Origin: Bacillota bacterium | Lineage (GTDB): Bacteria; Bacillota; Clostridia; Peptostreptococcales; Anaerovoracaceae | Reading direction: 5' to 3' | Assembly: GCA_017437745.1 (NCBI GenBank) | Contig: JAFRYI010000008.1 | Span: 62,001-126,000, forward strand | Length of the DNA: 64,000 nucleotides | In this document: in pieces, positions 15,488 through 25,282 of the stretch | Position numbering within the stretch: position 1 is the stretch's first letter | Layout: each line of letters begins with the position of its first letter | Made by a program: the position numbers and the translations under genes | Notes under the pieces: model-generated | Databases searched by the model: none | Told to the model about the DNA's origin: nothing | Seen by the model: only the letters and a program-made list of their open reading frames with translations

Positions 15488-16802
15488 AAACAGATACGAG
15501 CTTACGGAACTTGCCAAGATGTTCGTCAGCGCGGACGAACTGGACTGTTTCGCGGAAGGCGGTAACGTATTCGTCGTCCCCGGTCCCGACGAAATGGACA
15601 GAAACGCGCAGAAGAGAGCGCTTTACAGGTACATGTCGGAAAAGACCGGCAGGGAGCTTAAGTGGGGTACGCTTACGGGCGTTAGACCGCTCAAGCTTTT
15701 CAACAAGCTCGTAAGGCTGACCGGTTCGCCGGAAGCTGCGGAGACCGCTCTCAAGGCTGATTATCTCGTCAGCGAAGAGAAGACCGCTCTTCTGAGAAAC
15801 GTATGGAACACGCAGAGTACCGTAAGTTTCGACAGAGATCCCAAAGCGGTCGGCCTGTACATCGGAATACCGTTCTGTCCCACCAGATGCCTGTACTGCT
15901 CGTTCACTTCGAACAAGTATTCAGGGGATAAGGCTGAAGCCTATCTGGCCGCTCTGGAAAAAGAGATGGACGCGTTATCGCGCCTGTTCCGCGAAAAGGG
16001 AATGTACGCTGAGTCCGTATACGTCGGCGGAGGAACGCCTTCCTCTCTGGAGGAAGATCAGTTCCGGAGACTGACGGACAAGACCGCGGCATCGTTTCTG
16101 AGCCAGAAAACAGCCGAATTCACGGTGGAGTGCGGAAGACCGGACTCCATCACCAAAGGTAAGCTTTCGGCGCTCGTAAAGGCAGGCTGCGGCCGCATAA
16201 GCATAAACCCGCAGAGCATGCAGCAGAAGACGCTGGACCGCATAGGAAGACTGCACCGCCCCGAAGACATAACGAATGCTTTCGCAATGGCAAAGGCTGC
16301 CGGAGTCAGGATCATAAACGCGGATCTTATCGCAGGTCTTCCAGGAGAGACTCCGGATGACATGGCTGATTCTCTGCGTAAGATCATGGATCTCGGACCG
16401 CAGAACATAACCGTCCACACACTGGCAGTAAAGCGGGGCTCCCGTCTGATAGAGGAGAACAAGGACCTGTCGTACAGCGGCGGAGACACCGTCTGCGAAA
16501 TGCTGTCGCAGGCCTACGGCAAGCTCGGCGCCGCGGGATACTCGCCTTACTACATGTACAGGCAGAAGCACATGACCGGCAACATGGAAAACACCGGCTG
16601 GTCGCTTCCCGGATGCGAGAGCATATACAACATACGGATAATGGAGGAGGACCAGTCGATAATCGCGCTGGGCGCGGGCGGAGTCTCCAAGATCTACTAT
16701 CCGGATGAAGACCGGGTGGAACGTGTCGCGAACGTTTCGAATTACGAGATATACGTCGATAGGATCGACGAAATGATAAAGAGGAAGGAGGATGCGCTTT
16801 GA
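15459..16802 (+). CDS. hemZ: HemZ-type coproporphyrinogen III oxidase-like radical SAM protein
   Basis: Radical SAM protein of the HemZ/HemN group, linked to oxygen-independent decarboxylation of coproporphyrinogen III or related chemistry. The 447 residues have an N-terminal extension, then the iron-sulphur motif CPTRCLYC (CxxxCxxC) in IPFCPTRCLYCSF, and GGGTPSSL. The start is a TTG at 15459, overlapping the MBL gene by 29 bp; TTTCxxxF-type N-terminus MFRLTIRDDKNRYEL fits HemZ. No other haem synthesis genes are nearby, so the exact reaction in this host is uncertain; HemZ-family proteins occur in anaerobes without obvious haem pathways. Confidence 0.85.
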   Translation: MFRLTIRDDKNRYELTELAKMFVSADELDCFAEGGNVFVVPGPDEMDRNAQKRALYRYMSEKTGRELKWGTLTGVRPLKLFNKLVRLTGSPEAAETALKADYLVSEEKTALLRNVWNTQSTVSFDRDPKAVGLYIGIPFCPTRCLYCSFTSNKYSGDKAEAYLAALEKEMDALSRLFREKGMYAESVYVGGGTPSSLEEDQFRRLTDKTAASFLSQKTAEFTVECGRPDSITKGKLSALVKAGCGRISINPQSMQQKTLDRIGRLHRPEDITNAFAMAKAAGVRIINADLIAGLPGETPDDMADSLRKIMDLGPQNITVHTLAVKRGSRLIEENKDLSYSGGDTVCEMLSQAYGKLGAAGYSPYYMYRQKHMTGNMENTGWSLPGCESIYNIRIMEEDQSIIALGAGGVSKIYYPDEDRVERVANVSNYEIYVDRIDEMIKRKEDAL

Positions 16803-18058
16803 TAAGTATCCCCAAAGGAATGAAGGACCTGCTGCCGTCTGAATCTCATAAATGGCAGTATGTTGAAGATGTGTTCAGGACCCTTGCGGAAACGTACGGC
16901 TATAAAGAGATACGAACGCCGATGGTAGAGTCTACTGAGCTTTTCGCTCGCGGAATAGGCGATACCACGGACGTCGTCCAGAAGGAGATGTACAGCTTCG
17001 AAAAGGCCGACAGGAGCCTTACGCTGAAGCCCGAAGGCACCGCCGGAGTAGTAAGGGCTTTCATAGAGAACAAGCTCTACGCCGAAGGTCTTCCGGCAAA
17101 ATACTACTACATTACGCCGTGCTACCGCTACGAGAAGATGCAGAAGGGAAGGAGCAGGGAGTTCCACCAGTTCGGAATAGAGTGCTTCGGCGCTTCCGGA
17201 ATGATGGCGGACGCCGAGGTCATACGCATAGCCTACGACGTGCTGACGACTCTCGGTATCGACGACGTAAAGCTTAAGATCAACAGCATAGGATGCCCCA
17301 ACTGCCGGGCGGAGTACAGAAAGGCTCTGCAGGATTTCCTGCGTCCCAACCTGGATAAGCTCTGCGACACGTGCAAGAGCCGCTTCGACAGAAACCCCAT
17401 GCGGATCCTGGACTGCAAGAGTCCCGAGTGCCAGGCGCTGGTAAAGGGCGCGCCCGTAATGCTGGATTATCTGGACGAGGATTGCAGGAACGCTTTCGAA
17501 GAGCTCAAGTCCTTGCTGGACGCTTACGGTGTTCCCTACGAGGTGGATCCCGGGATCGTCAGAGGACTGGATTACTACACGAAGACAGCCTTCGAGTTCG
17601 TATCCGACAAGCTCGGTTCCCAGTCCACCGTATGCGGCGGAGGAAGATACGATAAACTCATCGAACAGCTCGGCGGTCCGGATACACCGGGCGTGGGCTT
17701 CGGCATGGGCATAGAAAGACTCATGCTGATCCTGGAAGCGTCAGGCTTTAAGTTCGACCCGGACAAGACCAGCGATCTGCTTATATGCGGACTGGGCGAA
17801 AAGGCGAAGATCAAAGCCATCGAACTGGCCGAGGATCTGCGCGGTTCCGGCGTCAGCGTAATGATCGACGTAATGGACAGGGGCCTTAAGGCTCAGTTCA
17901 AATACGCGGACAGGCTGAACGTTCCATACGTTGCCGTAATAGGAGACGACGAGCTTGCCAAGGGAGTCGTAAGTCTCAGGGACATGAAACGCTCCGAACA
18001 GAAAGAAGTTCCGATGGATAATTTATTCCTGGCTTTGTTTGCCGGAATATTCGATTAA
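16799..18058 (+). CDS. hisS: Histidyl-tRNA synthetase
   Basis: Class II synthetase charging tRNA-His. The 419 residues start ISIPKGMKDLLPSE, have motif 2 TLKPEGTAGVVRAF with CYRYEKMQKGR, the histidine-specific GLDYYTKTAFEF and the C-terminal anticodon-binding domain. The start is TTG at 16799, overlapping the hemZ stop (TTGA) behind AAGGAGG. No T-box leader precedes it, so it is controlled with the operon. Normal length. Confidence 0.97.
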   Translation: MISIPKGMKDLLPSESHKWQYVEDVFRTLAETYGYKEIRTPMVESTELFARGIGDTTDVVQKEMYSFEKADRSLTLKPEGTAGVVRAFIENKLYAEGLPAKYYYITPCYRYEKMQKGRSREFHQFGIECFGASGMMADAEVIRIAYDVLTTLGIDDVKLKINSIGCPNCRAEYRKALQDFLRPNLDKLCDTCKSRFDRNPMRILDCKSPECQALVKGAPVMLDYLDEDCRNAFEELKSLLDAYGVPYEVDPGIVRGLDYYTKTAFEFVSDKLGSQSTVCGGGRYDKLIEQLGGPDTPGVGFGMGIERLMLILEASGFKFDPDKTSDLLICGLGEKAKIKAIELAEDLRGSGVSVMIDVMDRGLKAQFKYADRLNVPYVAVIGDDELAKGVVSLRDMKRSEQKEVPMDNLFLALFAGIFD

Positions 18059-18082
18059 CAGTTAAAGCATCAAGAGGATAAA

Positions 18083-19861
18083 ATGGACAAACTGCTTAAG
18101 CGTACGCATTACTGCGGTACTTTAAGAAAAGAAAACATAGGCGATACCGTCTGCGTAAACGGATGGGTCGCAAAGAACAGAAGGCTCGGCGGCCTTATAT
18201 TCGCCGACATCCGCGACAGGAGCGGCATAGTTCAGGTCGTGTTCGACGAGAACACTTCCGAAGAGGTGTTCGCCAAGGCGGGAACGCTCCGCGGCGAATA
18301 CTGCGTAGGAATCAGCGGCGTCGTAAGGGAAAGGGAATCCAAGAACCCTGACCTGCTCACGGGCTATATCGAGATAGTCGCGGACGAACTGTCCGTGTAT
18401 TCGGCTTCCGAGACTCCGCCGATCTACATCAAGGACGACGATAACGTATCCGGCGACCTGCGTCTTAAGTACAGGTATCTGGACCTTAGGAAGCCCGTGA
18501 TGCAGAACACTCTTGCTTTCAGAAGCAAGATGTACAATGTCATCCGTAACTTCTACTTTAAGAACGGATTCATCGAAGTCGAGACCCCGGTGCTCGCCAA
18601 GCCGACTCCGGAAGGCGCCAGGGATTATCTTGTCCCCAGCCGCGTTAACCCCGGAAAGTTCTACGCTCTGCCGCAGTCTCCGCAGCAGTTCAAACAGCTG
18701 CTGATGATAGGCGGTACAGACAGGTACGTCCAGATAGCCAAGTGCTACCGCGACGAAGACCTCAGGGCCGACAGACAGCCGGAGTTCACTCAGATAGACC
18801 TTGAGATGTCCTTCGTCGATCAGGAGGACATAATAGCCATCCAGGAAGCTTTCCTGAAAGAGCTCTTCAAGGAGATGAGGGGAATAGACATACAGACCCC
18901 GCTTCCCAGACTTACCTGGGACGAGGCCATGGACCGCTACGGCTCCGATAAGCCGGACCTTCGCTTCGGATTCGAGCTTACTGACATTAAGGACACTGTT
19001 AAGGACTGCGCGTTCCAGGTGTTTACGGACGCCATAGCTGCCGGCGGCAAGGTGATGGGCATCGACATCACCGGAGGTTCCGAAAAGTTCTCCAGAAAAG
19101 ACATCGACAAGATGGTCGAATCCGTAAAAGTATTCGGCGCGAAGGGTCTCGTATGGATAAGAAAAGAAGCAGACGAAATAAAATCTTCTGTAAACAAGTT
19201 CTTCTCTCAGGAAGAACTGGCTGCGATCTGCGATAAGTTCGGCGCCAAGACCGGCGATCTGATACTGATCTGCAGCGGCCCCAAGAACGTCGTTTGGGCG
19301 GCCCTCGGCTTCCTCAGAAGGGACATCGCGGGCAAACTCGGCCTGCTGGATCCGAACGAATTCAAGCTTTGCTGGATAACGGACTTCCCGATGTTCGAGT
19401 GGTCGGAGGAAGAGCAGCGCTACACAGCCATGCATCATCCGTTCACTTCGCCCAAGAAGGAACATATCGGCTACCTTAAGACAGGCGAGCTGGATAAAGT
19501 CTACGCGGACGCTTACGACATAGTAATAAACGGTTACGAAGCCGGCGGCGGATCGATACGTATACACGACAGCGAGCTCCAGAAGACCATATTCGAAGTG
19601 CTCAAGCTCTCCGAAGAAGAGATACGCGTACGTTTCGGCTTCTTCATAGACGCGTTCAAGTACGGCGCGCCGCCTCACGGAGGACTGGCCTTCGGACTTG
19701 ACAGACTGTGCATGCTGCTTCTCGGAACCGACGATATCCGTCAGGTCATCGCATTCCCGAAGAACCAGAACGCTCAGTGCGTAATGTCGGAAGCTCCGAC
19801 GATCGTAAGCGACGATCAGCTTAAGGATCTGTCCATAGCGATAGATCTCCAGGACAAATAA
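18083..19861 (+). CDS. aspS: Aspartyl-tRNA synthetase
   Basis: Class II synthetase charging tRNA-Asp (or Asp and Asn if non-discriminating). The 592 residues include the N-terminal OB anticodon-binding domain (VCVNGWVAKNRRLGGL), motif 2 CYRDEDLRADRQPEFTQID, the bacterial GAD insertion and motif 3 with GLAFGLDRLCMLL. AGAGGA precedes the ATG. It follows hisS by 24 bp, the classic hisS-aspS order of Bacillota, with no T-box. Confidence 0.97.
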   Translation: MDKLLKRTHYCGTLRKENIGDTVCVNGWVAKNRRLGGLIFADIRDRSGIVQVVFDENTSEEVFAKAGTLRGEYCVGISGVVRERESKNPDLLTGYIEIVADELSVYSASETPPIYIKDDDNVSGDLRLKYRYLDLRKPVMQNTLAFRSKMYNVIRNFYFKNGFIEVETPVLAKPTPEGARDYLVPSRVNPGKFYALPQSPQQFKQLLMIGGTDRYVQIAKCYRDEDLRADRQPEFTQIDLEMSFVDQEDIIAIQEAFLKELFKEMRGIDIQTPLPRLTWDEAMDRYGSDKPDLRFGFELTDIKDTVKDCAFQVFTDAIAAGGKVMGIDITGGSEKFSRKDIDKMVESVKVFGAKGLVWIRKEADEIKSSVNKFFSQEELAAICDKFGAKTGDLILICSGPKNVVWAALGFLRRDIAGKLGLLDPNEFKLCWITDFPMFEWSEEEQRYTAMHHPFTSPKKEHIGYLKTGELDKVYADAYDIVINGYEAGGGSIRIHDSELQKTIFEVLKLSEEEIRVRFGFFIDAFKYGAPPHGGLAFGLDRLCMLLLGTDDIRQVIAFPKNQNAQCVMSEAPTIVSDDQLKDLSIAIDLQDK

Positions 19862-19862
19862 A

Positions 19863-20756
19863 ATGCCGGACATTGCGTATTCGAGAGAATTCAAGGACAA
19901 GCTTCTGCTGTTCGTTAAAGACAACGTTAAACAGTCCAGATACGAACACACTCTGCGGGTCATAGCCAAGGCGAAGGAGTACGCTGATCGCTACGGAGCG
20001 GACTGGGACAGACTGGAAGTTGCCGCCATATTCCACGACGCTTACAGGCACGAAGGGAATCTGGAGCACGGTCCTATAGCCGCGGAACACCTTGAAAAGG
20101 ACTGGGGCGTTACCGATCCGGAGATACTGGAAGCCATACGTTATCATACTATTGGACACGCAGGCGCCTGCAAGCTTACGATGGTGCTTAAACTAGCGGA
20201 CACGCTGGAGGACGGCCGGTCTTTCGACGAGGCTCCCGTCCTCAGAAAAGCGCTGACCGACGATCTGGAATCCAGCATGCTGCTGGTAATGGAACGCATA
20301 AAAGCTTACGTAATGTCGGTCAGGGACGACCGGTTCAACGAAACATCGCAGGAATTCATAGACTGGCTAAAGGAAAGGGTACCACAAGACAAGGAGAAAC
20401 TAATGAGCAACAAAGAGATCGCCCTTAAGATCGCCAAAGCCCTGGACGATAAGAAGGCCCAGGACATAGTCCTTATAGACATCGCCGAAAGGTCCGGATT
20501 CGCGGATTATTTCGTGATCGCGGACGCTGCCAATTCCAGACTGCTGGAGGCTCTGGCGGACGAAGCCGAAGACAAGATGGCCCAGGTCGGAGAAGAGCTC
20601 CGTCACAAGGAGGGTGTCGGAGAGAGCGGCTGGATACTGCTGGATTTCGGCGACATAATAGTAAACCTGTTCACCAAAGCTAAAAGAGATTATTACAACA
20701 TAGAGAAGATCTGGGCCGACTGCGACAGCGAGCAGTACGAGCCGGAAAGGAACTGA
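19863..20756 (+). CDS. rsfS: Fusion of YqeK-like HD phosphohydrolase and ribosome silencing factor RsfS
   Basis: One 297-residue frame holds two proteins that are separate in Bacillus. Residues 1-170 resemble YqeK, an HD-domain diadenosine tetraphosphate hydrolase: candidate metal/catalytic residues His29 (RYEH), His58-Asp59 (IFHD), His69 (EHGP), His95 (RYHT) and Asp113 (LAD) are present, although the segment between the HD and the next histidine is shorter than in YqeK. Residues 181-297 are RsfS, which binds L14 and blocks subunit joining. Met181 (20403) is preceded by AAGGAG at a 7-nt distance, so free RsfS may also be made. The nadD gene, usually upstream of yqeK, is not here. Confidence 0.88.
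   Translation: MPDIAYSREFKDKLLLFVKDNVKQSRYEHTLRVIAKAKEYADRYGADWDRLEVAAIFHDAYRHEGNLEHGPIAAEHLEKDWGVTDPEILEAIRYHTIGHAGACKLTMVLKLADTLEDGRSFDEAPVLRKALTDDLESSMLLVMERIKAYVMSVRDDRFNETSQEFIDWLKERVPQDKEKLMSNKEIALKIAKALDDKKAQDIVLIDIAERSGFADYFVIADAANSRLLEALADEAEDKMAQVGEELRHKEGVGESGWILLDFGDIIVNLFTKAKRDYYNIEKIWADCDSEQYEPERN
20391..20405 (+). promoter_or_regulatory. Internal ribosome binding site and start for free RsfS
   Basis: AAGGAG (20391-20396), then AAACTA, then ATG (20403) in frame with the fusion. This ATG is exactly where a stand-alone RsfS would begin (MSNKEIALKIAKAL). It may be a relic of two separate genes or a working internal start. Confidence 0.55.
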
Positions 20757-20762
20757 TCCGAA

Positions 20763-23264
20763 ATGAACGACCGTTATGATTTCAGAACCATAGAAAAGAA
20801 GTGGCAGAAGAAGTGGAAGGACAGCGACGTCTTCCACGTTACCGAAGACCCGGACGCGGAGAAGTATTACTGCCTGGAGATGTTCCCGTATCCCAGCGGA
20901 AAGATCCACATGGGACACGTAAGGAACTATTCCATAGGCGACGTAGTAGCCAGATTCAAGACCATGAAGGGCTACAACGTGCTTCATCCCATAGGATTCG
21001 ACTCCTTCGGTCTTCCTGCCGAGAACGCGGCGATACAGCACGGAATCCACCCCGCGGTATGGACGAGCTCCAACATCGCGGAGATGGAGGACGAGCTGAA
21101 GCTCTGCGGCTTCTCCTACGACTGGGACCGCGAAGTCTGCACCTACAAGGAAGATTACTACAAGTGGATGCAGTGGATATTCATTCAGTTCTGGAAGAAA
21201 GGTCTCGCTTATAAGAAGGAGAACCCGGTCAACTGGTGCCCGTCCTGCCAGACAGTGCTAGCTAACGAGCAGGTAGTCGACGGCAAGTGCGAACGCTGCA
21301 AGACCGAAGTTACCAAGAAAGATCTGTCCCAGTGGTACCTGAAGATCACGGACTACGCGGACAGGCTGCTGGACAATCTGGACAAGCTTCCGGGCTGGCC
21401 TGACAAGGTAAAGACCATGCAGCGCAACTGGATCGGACGTTCCGAAGGCACCGAACTGGACTTCGACATAGTCGGTTCCGATAAGAAGCTGCGCGTATTC
21501 ACCACCCGCGTGGACACTGTGTTCGGCACTACCTTCATGGTAATGAGCCCCGAGCATCCCATGCTCCACGAGCTTATTCACGGCACTGAATACGAAGCCG
21601 CAGTAGAAGAATACTCGGAGCAGGTAAAGCATCTGTCCGACATAGAGCGTACTTCCACCAGCAAGGAAAAGACAGGCGTTTTCATCGGCCGCTACGCCAT
21701 AAACCCGCTTACTCACAAGAAGATGCCGATCTACATCTCCGACTACGTTCTGATCTCCTACGGAACAGGCGCCGTAATGGGCGTTCCCGCCCACGATCAG
21801 AGAGACTTCGACTTCGCCAAGAAGTTCGGTCTGGAGATAATCCCCGTAGTAGATCCCGGCAGGGAAGATATAGACGTCAATAACCTTACTGCGGCGTTCG
21901 AAGCGGAAGGTAAGATGATAAACTCCGGCAAGTACGACGGCATGGATAACAAGGACGCCATCGTTGCCATAAGAGACGATCTTAAGGCCATAGGCCTGGG
22001 AGAAGCCAAGACCAACTACAGGCTCCGCGACTGGCTCATTTCCAGGCAGAGATACTGGGGCTGCCCGATCCCGATGATCTACTGCCCGGAGCACGGCTGG
22101 GTACCCGAAAAGGAAGAGAACCTGCCTGTTCTGCTGCCTACGGACGTCGAGTTCACCGGCAAGGGAGAGTCTCCGGTAGCCACATCCAAGACCTTCGTGG
22201 ATACGGTCTGCCCGATCTGCGGAAAGCCGGCAAAGAGGGAAGTCGATACCATGGATACCTTCCTGGATTCCTCCTGGTACTTCCTGCGCTACTGCGACGC
22301 ACAGAACACGGGCGCTCCGTTCGATCCGTCCAAGGCTTCTTACTGGATGCCCGTGGACCAGTACATAGGCGGCGTGGAGCACGCGATACTGCACCTGATG
22401 TACGCGCGTTTCTTCATGATGGTGCTCTACGATCTGGGGCTCGTCAGCTGCGAGGAGCCTTTCACCAATCTGCTTACCCAGGGAATGGTACTGAAGGGAT
22501 ACACGGACGCGGACGGCAACTGGATAGTCGGCAAGATGAGCAAGTCCATAGGCAACGTAGTAAGCCCGGACGAGATAATAGACAAGTACGGCGCGGATAC
22601 CGCGAGGCTGTTCATACTGTTCGCGGCTCCTCCGGACAGAGAGCTGGAGTGGTCCGATTCCGGCGTCGAAGGATCCTACAGGTTCCTCGGAAGAGTCTAC
22701 AGGCTGATCTACGACCTGGCTAAGGATACGGAAGGCATACCTACCGTGTTCAAGGCTGAGACCAAGGACGACAAACAACTTAATTACATACTGAACAATA
22801 CTATCAAGAGAGTTACAGACGATATCGAGAAGAGATTCAACTTCAATACCGCGCTCAGCGCAGTAATGGAGCTCGTGAACGAACTTTACCGTTATAAGGA
22901 ACTCGACGACGTCAACATGGGTCTGCTGCGCTACGCCGCGGAGTGCGTAGTGCTGCTTCTTGCGCCTTTCGCCCCCCACGTATGCGAAGAGATGTGGGAA
23001 GGTCTCGGATACAGTGAGTCCCTCTACAGACATCCCTGGCCGGTCGTGGACGAGAGCGCGCTTGTTAAGGACACCGTGGAGATAGCCGTCCAGATAAACG
23101 GCAAGGTTCGCGGAAAGCTGGACGTTCCGGCATCCGCGGGCAGGGAAGAGCTGCTGGCGTATTGCATGGAACAGCCCTCCGTTAAGGCGCTCGTCGACGG
23201 AAAGGACGTCGTGAAGGCGATAGCCGTTCCAGGAAAGCTTCTCAACATCGTCGTGAAAGGATAA
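20763..23264 (+). CDS. leuS: Leucyl-tRNA synthetase
   Basis: Class I synthetase charging tRNA-Leu. The 833 residues show the HMGH signature at 49-52 ([14 protein letters not shown]), the CP1 editing domain with TTRVDT-type and [13 protein letters not shown] motifs, zinc-type cysteine pairs in the linker (CPSC, CERC) and KMSKS near residue 591. Length is typical. It follows the YqeK-RsfS fusion by 6 bp. There is no T-box leader. The gene lacks TTA, CTA and TCA codons over long stretches, which leaves a long but meaningless open frame on the opposite strand. Confidence 0.97.
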   Translation: MNDRYDFRTIEKKWQKKWKDSDVFHVTEDPDAEKYYCLEMFPYPSGKIHMGHVRNYSIGDVVARFKTMKGYNVLHPIGFDSFGLPAENAAIQHGIHPAVWTSSNIAEMEDELKLCGFSYDWDREVCTYKEDYYKWMQWIFIQFWKKGLAYKKENPVNWCPSCQTVLANEQVVDGKCERCKTEVTKKDLSQWYLKITDYADRLLDNLDKLPGWPDKVKTMQRNWIGRSEGTELDFDIVGSDKKLRVFTTRVDTVFGTTFMVMSPEHPMLHELIHGTEYEAAVEEYSEQVKHLSDIERTSTSKEKTGVFIGRYAINPLTHKKMPIYISDYVLISYGTGAVMGVPAHDQRDFDFAKKFGLEIIPVVDPGREDIDVNNLTAAFEAEGKMINSGKYDGMDNKDAIVAIRDDLKAIGLGEAKTNYRLRDWLISRQRYWGCPIPMIYCPEHGWVPEKEENLPVLLPTDVEFTGKGESPVATSKTFVDTVCPICGKPAKREVDTMDTFLDSSWYFLRYCDAQNTGAPFDPSKASYWMPVDQYIGGVEHAILHLMYARFFMMVLYDLGLVSCEEPFTNLLTQGMVLKGYTDADGNWIVGKMSKSIGNVVSPDEIIDKYGADTARLFILFAAPPDRELEWSDSGVEGSYRFLGRVYRLIYDLAKDTEGIPTVFKAETKDDKQLNYILNNTIKRVTDDIEKRFNFNTALSAVMELVNELYRYKELDDVNMGLLRYAAECVVLLLAPFAPHVCEEMWEGLGYSESLYRHPWPVVDESALVKDTVEIAVQINGKVRGKLDVPASAGREELLAYCMEQPSVKALVDGKDVVKAIAVPGKLLNIVVKG

Positions 23265-23265
23265 A

Positions 23266-24948
23266 ATGGCAAAAAAGACAACGAATAAAACAACTAAAGT
23301 AAAGCACAAACTCAGGGTGATCCCTCTGGGCGGCCTGCACGAGATCGGGAAGAATATGACTGTCCTGGAGTACGGCGACGACATGATCGCCATAGACTGC
23401 GGACTGTCTTTCCCCGACGACGAAATGCTCGGTGTAGACGCGGTCATACCGGATTTTTCGTACATAGCGGAGAACATACACAAGTTCCGCGGCGTACTGA
23501 TAACGCACGCGCACGAGGACCACATAGGCGGAGTACCGTTCCTGCTTAAACAGTTTTCCGTGCCCATCTACGGCAGCAGGCTTACGATAGGCTTCATAAA
23601 GAACAAGCTTAAGGAACACAAGCTTTCGGACAGCACCCTGTTCGAGATAGAGCCCGGACAGACCGTGGACCTGGGATGCTTCAAGGCCGAAGCGATACAC
23701 ACTACGCATTCCGTGGCGGATTCTTTCGCGTTCGCTATCAAGACTCCGGTGGGGACAGTCTTCCATACAGGCGATTTCAAGGTCGACTATACTCCTGTGG
23801 ACGGCAGCCCCATAGATCTGGGAAGGCTCTCCAGGATAGGGCAGGACGGCGTTCTGCTCCTGCTCGCGGACAGCACCAACGCTCTAAGGCCCGGATATAC
23901 CAGGTCCGAGCAGATCGTCGGGAACTCGCTCGCCAGCATCATAAGGAGCACGGACAAGAGGATAATAATCGCTACTTTCTCCAGCAACGTCCATCGCGTT
24001 CAGAAGATAATCGACATAGCGGTCGAGAACAAAAGGAAGGTGGCGGTATCCGGGCGCAGCATGGAGAACACTGTTAACATCGCTCAGGAGCTCGGTTATC
24101 TGAACGTTCCGCCAGGAACCATGATCCCCCTCAAGGACATCAACAGGATAGACGATTCCGAGCTTATAATCATAACCACGGGAAGCCAGGGCGAACCTAT
24201 GAGCGCTCTTTCCAGGATGTCGGACGGACTTCATAAGAACGTTCACATAAGGGATAACGACATGGTCATTCTGTCTTCCAACCCTGTGCCCGGCAACGAA
24301 AGGGACGTATCCGACATAGTCAACGCTCTGATGGAGCAGGGCGCGGACGTAATCTACAACGACATCGCCGAGACCCACGTATCCGGACACGCCTGTGAAG
24401 AGGAGCTCAAGCTCGTCCATACGCTGCTCAGACCAAAGTTCTTCATACCGGTCCACGGCGAAGTAAGGCATCTGCTCGGACACGCCAGGATAGCCGAACA
24501 GCTGGGAATGCCCAGGAAGAACATCATCTACGCATCTAACGGTGACGTTATAGAGCTTTCCAGAAGGACCATGGTAATGTCCAAGGAAAAGGTCAGCGCG
24601 GAGCCGATCCTTGTCGACGGACTCGGCATCGGAGACATAGGCAACGCTGTCCTTAACGAAAGAAGAGACCTTTCCGGAAGCGGCCTGATAGTTCTGGCGG
24701 CAGTCTTCAGCGCCAAGACAGGCGAGCTCATTTCCGGTCCTCAGCTCCACACCAGAGGCTTCATATTCGTAAAGGAATACGGAAGCATCCTGGACGAGGC
24801 AAGGGCGGAGATACTCAACGCAGTCGACGCTCTGGACAACAAGAAACGCGGCATGGTCGAAAAGACCATGAAGGACACGCTAAGAAGCTACATCTACAAG
24901 ATGACTAAGAGAAGCCCGGCTATCGTACCGGTCTTCATGGAGGTATAA
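23266..24948 (+). CDS. rnj: Ribonuclease J
   Basis: Metallo-beta-lactamase/beta-CASP nuclease with 5'-3' exonuclease and endonuclease activity, central to mRNA decay and rRNA maturation in Bacillota. The 560 residues have the zinc motif HAHEDH at 81-86, GDFKVDY, beta-CASP segments (SGRSMENT, SSNPVPGNE), and VSGHACEEEL with FIPVHGE. Starts one nt after the leuS stop behind AAAGGA. One copy here; a paralog elsewhere cannot be excluded, so J1 or J2 is not assigned. Confidence 0.95.
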   Translation: MAKKTTNKTTKVKHKLRVIPLGGLHEIGKNMTVLEYGDDMIAIDCGLSFPDDEMLGVDAVIPDFSYIAENIHKFRGVLITHAHEDHIGGVPFLLKQFSVPIYGSRLTIGFIKNKLKEHKLSDSTLFEIEPGQTVDLGCFKAEAIHTTHSVADSFAFAIKTPVGTVFHTGDFKVDYTPVDGSPIDLGRLSRIGQDGVLLLLADSTNALRPGYTRSEQIVGNSLASIIRSTDKRIIIATFSSNVHRVQKIIDIAVENKRKVAVSGRSMENTVNIAQELGYLNVPPGTMIPLKDINRIDDSELIIITTGSQGEPMSALSRMSDGLHKNVHIRDNDMVILSSNPVPGNERDVSDIVNALMEQGADVIYNDIAETHVSGHACEEELKLVHTLLRPKFFIPVHGEVRHLLGHARIAEQLGMPRKNIIYASNGDVIELSRRTMVMSKEKVSAEPILVDGLGIGDIGNAVLNERRDLSGSGLIVLAAVFSAKTGELISGPQLHTRGFIFVKEYGSILDEARAEILNAVDALDNKKRGMVEKTMKDTLRSYIYKMTKRSPAIVPVFMEV

Positions 24949-24949
24949 T

Positions 24950-25282
24950 ATGCAGAACGTATACGATCTTGCTCACGAACTCGTCAGATCTCTTAAGGAG
25001 ACCGATCAGTTCAAGGATTTTGCTGACGCTCAGAAGGCTCTTAAGGAGAACGAGCAGGTCTACAACATGATGAACGATTTCCAGCAGAAGAGCATGGAGT
25101 TCCAGACAAAGACCATGATGGGCGAGCAGCCTGACATGGACGCTCTGGACCAGATCCAGAAGCTCTACGGCATCGTCATATCGGACCCTCTGGCTTCCGG
25201 GTATCTTAACGCGCAGATGGCCCTCCAGACCATCATCGCGGACATCTACAAAATAATAGGGGAGGCAGTCGATGTCGAATAG
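24950..25282 (+). CDS. YlbF/YmcA family protein
   Basis: A 110-residue all-helical protein of the YlbF/YmcA (DUF964) family. In Bacillus, YlbF, YmcA and YaaT form a complex that acts on RNase Y maturation of operon mRNAs. Here the gene lies 1 bp after RNase J, so a role in RNA processing is a reasonable inference. Seen: VYDLAHELVRSLKETDQFKDF and the FQQKSMEFQTKTMMGE region, with no membrane segment. GGAGG precedes the ATG. Overlaps the next gene by 11 bp. Confidence 0.82.
   Translation: MQNVYDLAHELVRSLKETDQFKDFADAQKALKENEQVYNMMNDFQQKSMEFQTKTMMGEQPDMDALDQIQKLYGIVISDPLASGYLNAQMALQTIIADIYKIIGEAVDVE

Noticed and set aside
21258..23567. Long open frames on the opposite strand, such as 769 codons against leuS and 615 against aspS
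   Set aside because: They arise because the real genes almost never use TTA, CTA or TCA codons. They lack ribosome binding sites and recognisable motifs.
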